A stretch of 64,000 bases of DNA, taken from assembly GCF_014205765.1 (NCBI RefSeq), contig NZ_JACIIZ010000009.1, forward strand, positions 106,985-170,984, written 5' to 3'. Source of the DNA: Nitrospirillum iridis. GTDB taxonomy: Bacteria > Pseudomonadota > Alphaproteobacteria > Azospirillales > Azospirillaceae. Within the stretch, counting starts at the first letter, position 1. The number at the start of each line of letters is the position of its first letter. Below are positions 1 through 10,341 of this stretch, one piece after another. A program made the translations under genes and the position numbers. The notes beneath the pieces were generated by a model. It saw only the letters and a list, made by a program, of their open reading frames with translations, had not been told where the DNA came from and made no database searches.

Positions 1-992
1 CACATGCCGCAACGGTTCATCACCACCTCCTGCGCCTGGGCGAAAGTGACGGCGGGCGGGGTGGCGCTGGCGGCGGGGCCACCGTCGGCGGAGCCTTGCG
101 CGCTGAGCCATGCGGCCAGCAGGACACCGGCGGCGGCCACCCCCCAGGCCCACCACGGCACCGGCTTGCCAGCGTGCTTGGTATTGAAGAAATGGCGGAT
201 GACGGCGCCCACCACCAGAACCACAGCGAAAATCACCCAGTTGTAGCGGGTGGCGTAGGTCAGCGGATAATGGTTCCCGGCCATCAGGAAGACCACCGGC
301 AGGGTCAGATAGTTGTTGTGCATGGAGCGCTGCTTGGCGGCCTTGCCCAGCGACGGGTCCGGCGTGCCGCCGGCCAGCAAGGTCGCCACCGCCTTGCGCT
401 GGTTGGGGATGATCAGCAGGAAGACGTTGGCCACCATCATGGTGCCGATCAGCGCGCCCATCTGCAGCATGGCGCCGCGCGGGCTGAAGACGTGCGTCGT
501 GCCCCAGCAGGCCGCCACCAGGAAGACGAAGCCGACGCCCGCCAGGGCGCCGTTGTGCCGACCCAGGGGCGAGCGGCACAGCAGGTCATAGACGATCCAG
601 CCGGCGGCCAGCAGGCCGACGCTGAGACCGATGGCCTGCCCCTGGCTGAGCGCCATGACCGACTGGTCGATCAGCAGCAGGTCGGCCCCCCGGTAGTACA
701 GCACCACCAGCAGGAAAAAGCCGCTGAGCCAGGTGGTGTAGGCCTCCCACTTGAACCAGGTGAGGTCGGCCGGCATCTGGCCGGGGGCCACCAGGTATTT
801 CACCATGTTGTAGAAGCCGCCGCCGTGGACCTGCCACGCCTCCCCCTGCACCCCCTGTGGCAGGTGGGGCCGCTGGCGCAGGCTGGCGTCCAAGGCCATG
901 AAGTAGAAGGAGGATCCGATCCAGGCCACGGCCGCCACGATGTGCAGCCAGCGCGCCGCCAAGTTGACCCATTCCCAGAAAATGAACTCCAT
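1..992 (-). CDS. puuD: Membrane-bound urate oxidase PuuD, C-terminus cut by window edge
   Basis: This gene oxidises urate to 5-hydroxyisourate at the inner membrane and is expected to pass electrons to its own C-terminal cytochrome c domain. My translation from ATG 992 opens MEFIFWEWVNLAARWLHIVA and shows about eight hydrophobic segments, with the family-typical WIGSSFYFMALDASL and a MHNNYLTLPVVF segment. The last readable residues are NRCGM followed by TG-, the start of a CxxCH heme-c motif, so the window cuts exactly inside the heme site. About 330 of the roughly 400 residues usual in this family are present. It lies 172 bases downstream of the cysteine desulfurase gene on the same strand, so it may be the end of the xdh operon or have its own promoter. 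It supplies the substrate of the HIU hydrolase at 7019-7405. Family assignment is strong; operon membership is inferred. Confidence 0.9.
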   Translation of the reverse strand, partial: MEFIFWEWVNLAARWLHIVAAVAWIGSSFYFMALDASLRQRPHLPQGVQGEAWQVHGGGFYNMVKYLVAPGQMPADLTWFKWEAYTTWLSGFFLLVVLYYRGADLLLIDQSVMALSQGQAIGLSVGLLAAGWIVYDLLCRSPLGRHNGALAGVGFVFLVAACWGTTHVFSPRGAMLQMGALIGTMMVANVFLLIIPNQRKAVATLLAGGTPDPSLGKAAKQRSMHNNYLTLPVVFLMAGNHYPLTYATRYNWVIFAVVLVVGAVIRHFFNTKHAGKPVPWWAWGVAAAGVLLAAWLSAQGSADGGPAASATPPAVTFAQAQEVVMNRCGM

Positions 993-1164
993 GGCGCCCC
1001 GCTGTTCCCGGCCAAAGTGTGATCGGCGCGGGCGGCATCGCCGGCGGCGTGAATCACACGACAAACAATTAAGTTTTCGCAACCGCACAAGGCTACGGGC
1101 CACGGGGCCTGTGCGCCAGCGTCCCCGTATCGGCAACACCTTCAAAAACCACTTTAAAGCGGAT

Positions 1165-2268
1165 TCAGCGCGCCGCCACGGCCGCCGCGATCAACGCCAC
1201 CGCCCGGTCCACTTCCGCATCCGTCGTGCCCCGGCCCAGACCGAAGCGCAGGCCGCCGAAGGCGGCGGTGGCGTCTAGGCCCATGGCCGTCAGCACGTGG
1301 GACGGCTGGCCGGCGGCCGAGCGGCAGGCGGACCCGGTGGACAGGGCGAGATCGGGCAGGTCCAGCAGCAGGTCGGCCGCGTCCACGCCCGGCAAGGTGA
1401 CGTTGAGGCAGCCGGGCAAGCCTTCCGCCGGGCCGTTGCGCACGATGCCGGGGACGGCCTGGACCAACCCCGCCCACAGCCGCGCGGTCAGCGCCGCCAA
1501 GCGCGCGGCATCGGCCGCCCGTCGTTCCAGCACCAGCTGGGCGGCCTCGGCGAAGCCGACGATCAGGGCGGTGGGCGGCGTGCCCCAGGACCAGGGCGTG
1601 GCCGGCGCCAGCCCGGCCCGCGCCACCAGGGCGCCCACGCCCTGCGGCCCATAGAGCTTATGGGCCGACAGCGTGATCATATCGGGGCCGGAACGATCCT
1701 TGCCACCCAGGGGCAATGCCCCCGTCGCCACCCGCTGCACCCCGTCGCAGTGCCACAGCGCGCCATGGCGGCGGCAGAGGTCGGCCACCGCCGCCAGCGG
1801 CTGGAGGCTGCCGACCTCGTTGTTCGCCGCCATGAGCAACAGCACGGCCGGGCGGCCGGCTTCCGCCAAGGCGCGCTCCAGCGCGTCCAGCCGGATCACG
1901 CCCTGGCCATCCACCGGCACCCAGGCGACATGGCGCCCGGCGGCCCGCAGGCCTTCCACCTGGCGCAGCACGCTGTCATGCTCGATGGATGACACCAGAA
2001 GGGGCGCGTCCGCCGGCGCCAGGCCGGCCAAGGCCAGGCGGTTGGCCTCGCTGGCACTGGGGGTGAAGGTGACGGCGGCGTCCGGCGGCGCGTCCACCAG
2101 GGCGGCGACGGCGCGGGCGGCCTGGGTGATGGCGCGGGCGGCGGCGCGGCCGGGATGGTGGTGGGCGGATTGGGCGTTGCCCGCATGGTCGGCCTGGAAC
2201 CAGGGCAGCATGGCCGCCAGCACCTGGGCATCCAGCGGCGTGCTGGCCAGGTGGTCCAGGTAGATCAC
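1165..2268 (-). CDS. NifS-like cysteine desulfurase, probable sulfur donor for xanthine dehydrogenase cofactor
   Basis: This is a 367-residue PLP enzyme of the aminotransferase class V fold. It begins MIYLDHLASTPLD, carries the PLP-lysine motif SAHKLYGPQG, and the catalytic-cysteine loop reads STGSACRSAAGQPSHVL. The usual GGGQExGxRxGT loop is shortened here to WSWGTPPTALIVGF, so it is not a standard IscS or NifS. Its start overlaps the xdhC stop by 4 bases (ATGA), and no iron-sulfur scaffold or nif gene is nearby. In Rhodobacter capsulatus a NifS-type protein (NifS4) works with XdhC to put the terminal sulfur on molybdenum cofactor for xanthine dehydrogenase. Translational coupling to xdhC makes that the most likely job here. 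The family call is secure; the dedicated role is inference from context and that precedent. Confidence 0.88.
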   Translation of the reverse strand: MIYLDHLASTPLDAQVLAAMLPWFQADHAGNAQSAHHHPGRAAARAITQAARAVAALVDAPPDAAVTFTPSASEANRLALAGLAPADAPLLVSSIEHDSVLRQVEGLRAAGRHVAWVPVDGQGVIRLDALERALAEAGRPAVLLLMAANNEVGSLQPLAAVADLCRRHGALWHCDGVQRVATGALPLGGKDRSGPDMITLSAHKLYGPQGVGALVARAGLAPATPWSWGTPPTALIVGFAEAAQLVLERRAADAARLAALTARLWAGLVQAVPGIVRNGPAEGLPGCLNVTLPGVDAADLLLDLPDLALSTGSACRSAAGQPSHVLTAMGLDATAAFGGLRFGLGRGTTDAEVDRAVALIAAAVAAR

Positions 2269-3149
2269 CGGTCGGTGACCCCGGATGTGTCGCCCATCAT
2301 CACCGTGGTCTCCGGCGCGCGGCGCATCAGCGCCACCAGCACCTCGGCCGTCGTCAGGGCGGCGATGACCTCCGGCCGCTTGTCGCCGGACAGGCCGGCG
2401 CCAATGGGGCAGACCAGGCGCCTCAGGTGGGCGGGATCCAAGCCCTGCGCCTGATACCAGCGGGAGAAGCGCTGGCGCTTGGTGTGCGAACCGATCAGGC
2501 CGACATAGGCCGCCCCCGTCCGCTGCAGGGCCTGGGCGGTGATGGCGAAATCCAGGTCATGGTTATGGGTCATGACCAGATAGCCGGAGGTGGGCGGGGC
2601 CAGCGCCACCTGGGCCGGCAGATCGGTCGCGATCCGGATGTCCGCGTCCGCCGGCGGGTCGGGCGGGAATTCCGACGCGCGGCTGTCCAGCCACACCAGG
2701 CGCAGCGGCAGGGGCGCCACCGCCCGGGCCACGGCCTTGCCGACATGGCCGGCGCCGAACAGCATCAGCCAGGGCTGGCCGGCCAGCGCCGTCGTTTCCG
2801 CCGCGCGCAGATGGTGCAGCACCGCCTCATCCACCCGCTCCACCATCAGCACGACATGGCCGCCGCAGCACTGGCCCACCGCCGGGCCCAAGGGCACATC
2901 CAGCCGCACGGGGCCGCCACCCTCCACCAACAGGCGGCGGGCGGTTTCCAGGCCCAGATGTTCCAGCCGGCCGCCGCCCACCGTGCCTACTTGCCAATCC
3001 GCCCCCACCGCCATGCTGGCGCCGGCCTCCCGCGGGGTGGAGCCGCGCGCCTCCGCCACCGTGACCAGGGCCACGGGGTCGCCCAGGGCGACGCGGGCGG
3101 CCAGGGTGGCGGACAGGGGCGCGCTGCTGGGGGAAATCAAACTGGTCAT
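2265..3149 (-). CDS. xdhC: Xanthine dehydrogenase accessory protein XdhC
   Basis: XdhC binds molybdenum cofactor, protects its sulfurated form and delivers it to XdhB. The 294-residue product has the N-terminal XdhC/CoxI domain with GQCCGGHVVLMVE, then a C-terminal Rossmann domain with LFGAGHVGKAVARAV, GLIGSHTKRQRF and the closing CPIGAGLSGDKRPEVIAAL region. Length is normal. The start overlaps the xdhB stop by 4 bases, and the stop overlaps the cysteine desulfurase start by 4 bases, so xdhB, xdhC and the desulfurase are translationally coupled. The protein has no structural role in the finished enzyme. Confidence 0.95.
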   Translation of the reverse strand: MTSLISPSSAPLSATLAARVALGDPVALVTVAEARGSTPREAGASMAVGADWQVGTVGGGRLEHLGLETARRLLVEGGGPVRLDVPLGPAVGQCCGGHVVLMVERVDEAVLHHLRAAETTALAGQPWLMLFGAGHVGKAVARAVAPLPLRLVWLDSRASEFPPDPPADADIRIATDLPAQVALAPPTSGYLVMTHNHDLDFAITAQALQRTGAAYVGLIGSHTKRQRFSRWYQAQGLDPAHLRRLVCPIGAGLSGDKRPEVIAALTTAEVLVALMRRAPETTVMMGDTSGVTDR

Positions 3150-5501
3150 GCGCCATCCTCACATCCGGCGGCGCGGGCGCGCAGGCGGTCTATGGTCATC
3201 AGCACCCGCTCCGGCGTGGCCGGGGCGTCCAGTTGCGGGCACAGCCTGTGGTCGGCCACGCTGGCCACGGCGTCGGACAGGGCGTGCAGCACGGCGATGC
3301 CCAGCATCAGCGGCGGCTCCCCCACCGCCTTGCTGCGGTGGATGGTGTCCTCCACATTCGGGCTGTTGCGCATCAGGCGGACGTTGAACTGGCGCGGGCG
3401 GTCACCGCAGGCCGGGATCTTGTAGGTGCTGGGGGCATGGGTGCGCAGGCGGCCCTGGGCGTCCCACCACAGCTCCTCCGTCGTCAGCCAGCCCATGCCC
3501 TGGATGAATCCACCCTCCACCTGCCCCTTGTCCAGGGCGGGGTTCAGGCTGTCGCCACAGTCGTGCAGGATGTCGACGCGGTCCACGACATACTCGCCGG
3601 TCAGCGTATCCACCGTCACCTCGGCCACCGCGGCACCATAGGCGTAGTAGAGGAAGGGGCGGCCCTGGCCCTTGGCCCGGTCCCAGTGGATCTTGGGCGT
3701 CTTGTAATAGCCGGTGGCGGACAGGGAGATGCGGCCCATATAGGCGGCCTTCACCACATCCTTGAATGCCACCAGCTGGCCGCCCACGGCCACGCCATCG
3801 GCGGTGAACGCCACCGCACTCGCGTCCACGCCCCAATGTCCGGCGGCGAATTCCACCAGCCGGGCCTTCAGCGCGCGGGCCGCGTTCTGCGCCGCCTTGC
3901 CATTGATGTCGGACCCGGAGGAGGCCGCCGTGGCCGAGGTGTTGGGCACCTTGCCCGTGGTGGTGGCGGTGATGCGGATGCGGCCGATATCCACTTGGAA
4001 CTCATCCGCCACCACCTGGGCCACCTTGGTGTTGAGGCCCTGGCCCATTTCCGTCCCGCCATGGTTCAGGTGGATGGAGCCGTCGGTGTAGATGTGGATC
4101 AGCGCCCCGCCCTGGTTGTAGGGCGTGAAGGTGAAGGAGATGCCGAACTTCACCGGCGTCAGGGCCAGGCCCTTTTTCAGGTAGGGGTTTGCACCGTTGA
4201 AGGCGCGGATGGCCTGGCGCCGGGTCCGGTAGTCGGACCATGCCTCCAGCTCCTCCACCAGGGGGCCGATGATGTTGTCCTCCACCGTCTGGTGGTAGGG
4301 CGTCACGTTGCGGTCGGTGGTGCCGTAGAAGTTCAGCTTGCGCACGTCCAGGGGGTCCTGGCCGGTGGCGAACGCCACCTCCTCCACCACCCGTTCGGCC
4401 GCCACCATGCCCTGCGGCCCGCCGAATCCCCGGAAGGCGGTGTTGGACACCGTGTTGGTCTTCAGCGGTAGCGACGCCATACGGGCGTTGCCGTAGAAAT
4501 AGCAGTTGTCGGCATGGAACAGGGCGCGGTCGGTCACCGGCCCCGACAGGTCGGCCGCGAAGCCGCAACGGGCGGCGAACAGCATGTCGGTGCCCAGGAT
4601 GCGCCCCTGGTCATCGAAGCCCACCTGATAGTCGACCTCGAAATCATGCCGCTTGCCGGTGATGCGGAAATCATCGTCCCGGTCGGGGCGCAGCTTGGCG
4701 GCGCGGCCGGTCTTTTTGGCGACCAGGGCGGCACAGGCGGCGAACAGGTTGGCCTGCGTCTCCTTGCCGCCGAAGCCGCCGCCCATGCGCCGGACCTCCA
4801 CCGTCACCGCCCCGGCCGGGATGTCCAGCACATGGGCGACGATGTGCTGCACCTCGCTGGGGTGCTGGGTGGAGACGTGGACCAGCACGTCCTCATCCTC
4901 ACCGGGGATGGCCAAGGCGATCTGGCTTTCCAGGTAGAAATGCTCCTGCCCGCCGATGGTGAGGCGGCCGGACAGGGTGCGGGGGGCGGCCTTCAGCGCG
5001 GCTTCCGCATCCCCTAAGCGCAGGGTCATGGGCGGGGTCACCAGGGTGCCGGGATCGCGGGCACCGGCGATGTCCAGCACGGCCGGCAGAGCCTCATACT
5101 CCACCCTGGCCAGCTGGGCAGCGCGGCGGGCCTGGTCACGGGTTTCGGCCGCCACGGCGAACAGGGGATGGCCGTGGTACTGCACCAGATCGGTGGCGAA
5201 CAGCGGCTCGTCATGGCGCTGACCGGCGCCGATATCGTTGACGCCGGGGATATCGACAGTAGTCAGCACCGCCACCACGCCCGGAGCGGCACGTACCGCC
5301 GCCAGGTCCATGGACAGGACGCGGGCATGGGCGCGGGATGCCAGGCCCAGCTGTACATGCAGCAGGCCGGCGGGCTCGGCGATGTCGTCGATATACAGCG
5401 CCTCACCGCTCACATGCTTGTGGGCGCTTTCGTGCCGGCGGCTGTCATGCACGGCGCCGTCGATGCGCCGGGCGGCGGCCGGGATGTCGATGGGGTTCCT
5501 A

Positions 5502-5509
<8 letters not shown>
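3146..5509 (-). CDS. xdhB: Xanthine dehydrogenase molybdopterin subunit XdhB
   Basis: This is the large cytoplasmic subunit, which hydroxylates hypoxanthine to xanthine and xanthine to urate at a molybdenum cofactor. The 787-residue product carries the molybdopterin-contact motifs GGFGGKETQ and RGFGGPQG, the loop GGQEHFYLESQ, and the C-terminal KAVGEPPLML, whose glutamate (E731) is the family's catalytic base. Length and motif order match bacterial XdhB. It overlaps xdhA by 8 bases and xdhC by 4 bases. Nothing suggests inactivation. The neighbouring urate and HIU enzymes argue for xanthine as substrate over aldehydes or CO, which other members of this fold use. Confidence 0.96.
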
Positions 5510-7018
<1,509 letters not shown>

Positions 7019-7019
<1 letters not shown>

Positions 7020-7405
7020 CAGCTGCCCCGGTATGTCGAGTAGGCGTAGGGCGAGATCAGCAGCGGCACGTGATAGTGCTGGCCGGCATCCGCTATGGCG
7101 AAGCGGATGGGCACCTCATCCAGGAAGGGCGGGTCGGCCAGCGCGGCGCCCCCGGCCTGGAAATAGGCGCCGACGGCGAAGGTCAGCTCATAGCGGCCGG
7201 CCACCAGGTCGTTCCCCGCCAAGAGGGGCGCGTCGCAACGGCCATCGGCGTTGGTGCGGGCCTCTGCCACGCGGGTGCGACCGCCGTCGTCGCCCAGCCG
7301 GTCCAGCACCACGGTTATGCCGGCCCCTGGCCTGCCCGCCATGGTGTCCAACACATGGGTTGTCAGCCGTCCGTCGCCCTTGCCCGCGCCCTTGACCGCA
7401 CTCAT
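7019..7405 (-). CDS. uraH: 5-hydroxyisourate hydrolase (transthyretin-like)
   Basis: It hydrolyses 5-hydroxyisourate, the urate oxidase product, to OHCU. From ATG 7405 the product is 128 residues, the normal family length. It has LTTHVLD with H17, TNADGR with R56, the histidine of QHYHVPLL at 112, and the diagnostic C-terminal YRGS. A longer reading frame upstream is rejected because homologous sequence begins just before the TTHVLD motif. It is the first gene of the leftward purine operon and overlaps xdhA by one base. It lies divergent from puuE with a palindrome 33 bases upstream of its start. Confidence 0.95.
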
Positions 7406-7437
7406 GATTCGCCGCCCGTTCGTCGCCCTGATCTCGC

Positions 7438-7447
7438 TTGTGCACAA
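7438..7447. promoter_or_regulatory. Palindrome between the divergent purine operons, candidate operator
   Basis: The 10-base perfect palindrome TTGTGCACAA sits in the 235-base divergent gap, 33 bases upstream of the HIU hydrolase start and 194 bases upstream of puuE. Its form resembles half-site pairs bound by FadR/VanR-type GntR regulators. No regulator gene lies within the visible cluster, so the cognate protein is unknown. I did not find a convincing sigma-70 promoter in the gap. Confidence 0.35.
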
Positions 7448-7640
7448 AGGGTACATGGGGTCCCACCCCACCGTCAGCCAGCCACCCCCGGAAAGTCTTT
7501 CAAAACAATCAGGAAGGCGCCCACGGCAACCCGCACGATATGCTGGCGGCCTATGCTGGACCTTTAAGGGTCGCGGCGGCAACCCTATCGGGCGATGATG
7601 CGTCTTAAGGGCTGTGATACAGGCGGGAGACCACACGGGC

Positions 7641-8576
7641 ATGACGGCGGATTATCCTCGCGACCTGATCGGCTACGGCGCCACCCCGCCCCAGGCAGAC
7701 TGGCCGAACGCGGCCCGCATCGCGGTGCAGCTGGTGCTGAACTATGAGGAGGGCGGGGAGAACTGCGTGCTGCACGGCGATGCCGCGTCGGAGGCCTTCC
7801 TGTCGGAGATGGTGGCGGCCCAGGCCCTGCCGGGCGTGCGCCACATGTCCATGGAATCGCTGTACGAATACGGATCGCGCGTCGGCGTCTGGCGCCTGCT
7901 GAAGCTGTTCGAGCGCCAGAAAATCCCCCTGACCATCTTCGCCGTCGCCATGGCCGCCGAACGCCATCCGGCGGTGATACACGCCATGGTGGACCAGGGC
8001 CATGAGATCGCCAGCCACGGCTATCGCTGGATCAACTACCAGTACATGTCCCCGGAGGAGGAGGCCGCGCACATGCGCCAGGCCATGACCATCCTGGAAC
8101 AGGTCAGCGGCACGCGGCCCGTCGGCTGGTACACCGGCCGCACCAGCCCCAACACCCGCCGCCTGGTGGCGGAGCATGGCGGCTTCCTCTACGACGCCGA
8201 CGCCTATGACGACGACCTGCCCTATTGGCAGGACGTCGCGGTCAGCGATGGCGGCACCCGGCCGCAATTGATCGTGCCCTACACCCTGGACTGCAACGAC
8301 ATGCGCTTCGTCCAGGTCCAGGGCTTTCACTCCGGCGACCAGTTCTTCACCTACCTCAAGGACAGCTTCGACGCCCTGTATGCCGAGGGGGCGGAGACGC
8401 CGCGCATGATGTCGGTGGGCCTGCACTGCCGCCTGGTGGGCAAGCCCGGCCGCATCCAGGCGCTGGAACGCTTCCTGGATTATGCCCGGGGCCACGAGGG
8501 CGTGTGGTTCGCCACCCGCGCCGACATCGCCCGCCATTGGCACGCCCGGCATCCGTACAAGGGCGCTGTCGCATGA
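7641..8576 (+). CDS. puuE: Allantoinase PuuE (polysaccharide-deacetylase fold)
   Basis: PuuE opens the allantoin ring to allantoate using the NodB/polysaccharide deacetylase fold instead of the amidohydrolase fold of classical allantoinase. The product from ATG 7641 is 311 residues and begins MTADYPRDLIGYG, matching the family N-terminus. Landmarks are LVLNYEEGGE, EIASHGYRWINY and WYTGRTSPNTRRLVAEHGG. A GTG nine codons upstream is also in frame but has no well-spaced Shine-Dalgarno; GGGAG about 11 bases before 7641 favours the ATG. The stop overlaps the uraD start by 4 bases (ATGA). It heads the rightward purine operon. Confidence 0.93.
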   Translation: MTADYPRDLIGYGATPPQADWPNAARIAVQLVLNYEEGGENCVLHGDAASEAFLSEMVAAQALPGVRHMSMESLYEYGSRVGVWRLLKLFERQKIPLTIFAVAMAAERHPAVIHAMVDQGHEIASHGYRWINYQYMSPEEEAAHMRQAMTILEQVSGTRPVGWYTGRTSPNTRRLVAEHGGFLYDADAYDDDLPYWQDVAVSDGGTRPQLIVPYTLDCNDMRFVQVQGFHSGDQFFTYLKDSFDALYAEGAETPRMMSVGLHCRLVGKPGRIQALERFLDYARGHEGVWFATRADIARHWHARHPYKGAVA

Positions 8577-9076
8577 GCGAAGGTTTCGACAGCCGCGAGG
8601 CCTTCGTCGCCCGCTTCGGCGGGGTGTTCGAGCATTCGCCCTGGATCGCGGCGCGGGCCTGGGACGCCGGCCTGCCGTCCGACGCCGCGACGGCGGACGG
8701 CCTGCACGCGGCCCTGGTGGCCCCGTTCCGCGCCGCCAGCCGGGAAGAGCGCCTGGGGGTGCTGCTGGCCCATCCCGACCTGGCCGGCCGCCTGGCCGTC
8801 CGGGGCGAGCTGACGGCGGACTCCACGGCGGAACAGGCCTCCGCCGGGCTGGACAAGTGCACGCCGGAGGAATTCGCCCGCTTCCAGTCCCTGAACAACG
8901 CCTACAAGGCGCGCTTCGGCTTTCCCTTCATCCTGGCGGTGCGGGGCCTGACCCGCGCCGCCATCCTGGCCAACTTCGAGGGCCGCGTGGACAACGACAC
9001 GGAGACGGAGTTCGCCACGGCGACAGCCCAGGTGGAGCGCATCGCGCTGCTGCGCCTGCGGGAGATGCTGCCATGA
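8573..9076 (+). CDS. uraD: OHCU decarboxylase
   Basis: It decarboxylates OHCU to S-allantoin, acting after HIU hydrolase and before allantoinase. The start is set at the ATGA overlap with puuE, giving 167 residues, the normal family length. The catalytic His-67 sits in LAHPDLAGRL and Glu-87 in STAEQASAGL, both at the positions known for this family. FQSLNNAYKARFGFPFILAV is the conserved C-terminal signature. The stop overlaps the next start by 4 bases. The protein is cytoplasmic with no membrane segment or signal peptide. Confidence 0.95.
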   Translation: MSEGFDSREAFVARFGGVFEHSPWIAARAWDAGLPSDAATADGLHAALVAPFRAASREERLGVLLAHPDLAGRLAVRGELTADSTAEQASAGLDKCTPEEFARFQSLNNAYKARFGFPFILAVRGLTRAAILANFEGRVDNDTETEFATATAQVERIALLRLREMLP

Positions 9077-10341
9077 GCGGTATCTTCGGCCCCGCCCTGA
9101 TGGCGCGCCTGGAGAACTTCGCCCGGCACAGCGCCGATGCCCCGGCCCTGACCCGCCTGTACCTGACACGGGAGCACCGCGCGGCAGCCGACCAGTTGCT
9201 GATCTGGATGCGCGAGGCGGGGATGGAGGCGCACGTGGACGCCGCCGGCACCGTTGTCGGCCGCTATGAGGGCCTGGCACCCAACCAGCCCGCCCTGCTG
9301 CTGGGTTCCCACATCGACACGGTGCGCAATGCCGGCCGGTATGACGGCAACCTGGGTGTGCTGGCCGCCGTCACCGCCGTGGCGGAGCTGAACCGCCGGG
9401 GCGAGCGCCTGCCCTACGCCATCGAGGTGCTGGGATTTGGCGATGAGGAAGGCGTGCGTTTCCCCGTCACCCTGACCGGCAGCCGCGCCGTGGCGGGAAC
9501 CCTGGCGCCTGACGCGATGGCCGCGCGCGACCGCGACGGCGTTACCTTGGGCGAGGCGCTGAAACTCTTCGGCGGTGATCCGGCCCGACTGGACGCCGTG
9601 GCCCGGGACCCGGCCAAGGTGCTGGGCTTCGTCGAGGTGCATATCGAACAGGGGCCGGTGCTGGAAAGCCTGAACCTGCCTCTGGGCATCGTCACCGCCA
9701 TCAATGGCGCCAGCCGCTACGCCGTCACCATCACCGGCCAGGCGGGCCATGCCGGCACCGTGCCCATGGGCCTGCGCCGCGACGCGCTGGCGGCGGCGGC
9801 GGAAATGGTGCTGGCCGTGGAAGCGCGCGGGGGGGCGGAGCCCGACCTGGTTGCCACCGTGGGCCGCATCGAGGCCAAGCCCGGCGCCATCAATGTCATC
9901 CCCGGCCAGGTCACCTTCACCATTGACCTGCGCAGCCCCAGCGACGACAGCCGCCGCCAAGCCGCCGCCGACTTGGCCGAGACGCTGACCGCCATCGCGG
10001 GGCGACGCGGCGTGACCCTGGAACTGCGGCAGACCCACGATGCCGCCGCCGCCCGCTGCCATCCGGGCCTGATGCGCCAGCTAGACCAGGCGGTGGCGAG
10101 GGCGGGCCTGTCCATCCACCGCCTGCCCAGCGGCGCCGGACACGACGCCATGGCCCTGGCGGCCCTCTGCCCCATCGCCATGCTGTTCGTCCGCTGCAAG
10201 GGCGGCGTCAGCCACCACCCGGCGGAAAGCATCACGGGGCCCGACGCCGACCTGGCCGTCGCCGTGCTGCTGGACTTTCTGCGCCGTTTCGAGCCCGTTT
10301 CCCCCATCGCTCCTTACCCCGCCAAAGGACCGCTTTCATGA
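9073..10341 (+). CDS. allC: Allantoate amidohydrolase, M20 family
   Basis: This enzyme hydrolyses allantoate to ureidoglycine, CO2 and ammonia. The product is 422 residues from the ATG at the ATGA overlap with uraD. Metal ligands are visible as LLLGSHIDTV (H80, D82), RYDGNLGVLA (D91) and GFGDEEGVRF (E125/E126), with HIEQGPVLE, PSGAGHDAM and GGVSHHPAE following. These are shared by allantoate amidohydrolases and N-carbamoyl-amino-acid hydrolases. The setting directly after allantoinase and OHCU decarboxylase decides for allantoate. The stop overlaps the next gene by 4 bases, so four genes are translationally coupled. Confidence 0.88.
   Translation: MSGIFGPALMARLENFARHSADAPALTRLYLTREHRAAADQLLIWMREAGMEAHVDAAGTVVGRYEGLAPNQPALLLGSHIDTVRNAGRYDGNLGVLAAVTAVAELNRRGERLPYAIEVLGFGDEEGVRFPVTLTGSRAVAGTLAPDAMAARDRDGVTLGEALKLFGGDPARLDAVARDPAKVLGFVEVHIEQGPVLESLNLPLGIVTAINGASRYAVTITGQAGHAGTVPMGLRRDALAAAAEMVLAVEARGGAEPDLVATVGRIEAKPGAINVIPGQVTFTIDLRSPSDDSRRQAAADLAETLTAIAGRRGVTLELRQTHDAAAARCHPGLMRQLDQAVARAGLSIHRLPSGAGHDAMALAALCPIAMLFVRCKGGVSHHPAESITGPDADLAVAVLLDFLRRFEPVSPIAPYPAKGPLS

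Noticed and set aside
1165..2268. nif or isc iron-sulfur cluster gene
   Set aside because: No scaffold, regulator or nitrogenase gene is nearby; coupling to xdhC gives a better explanation.
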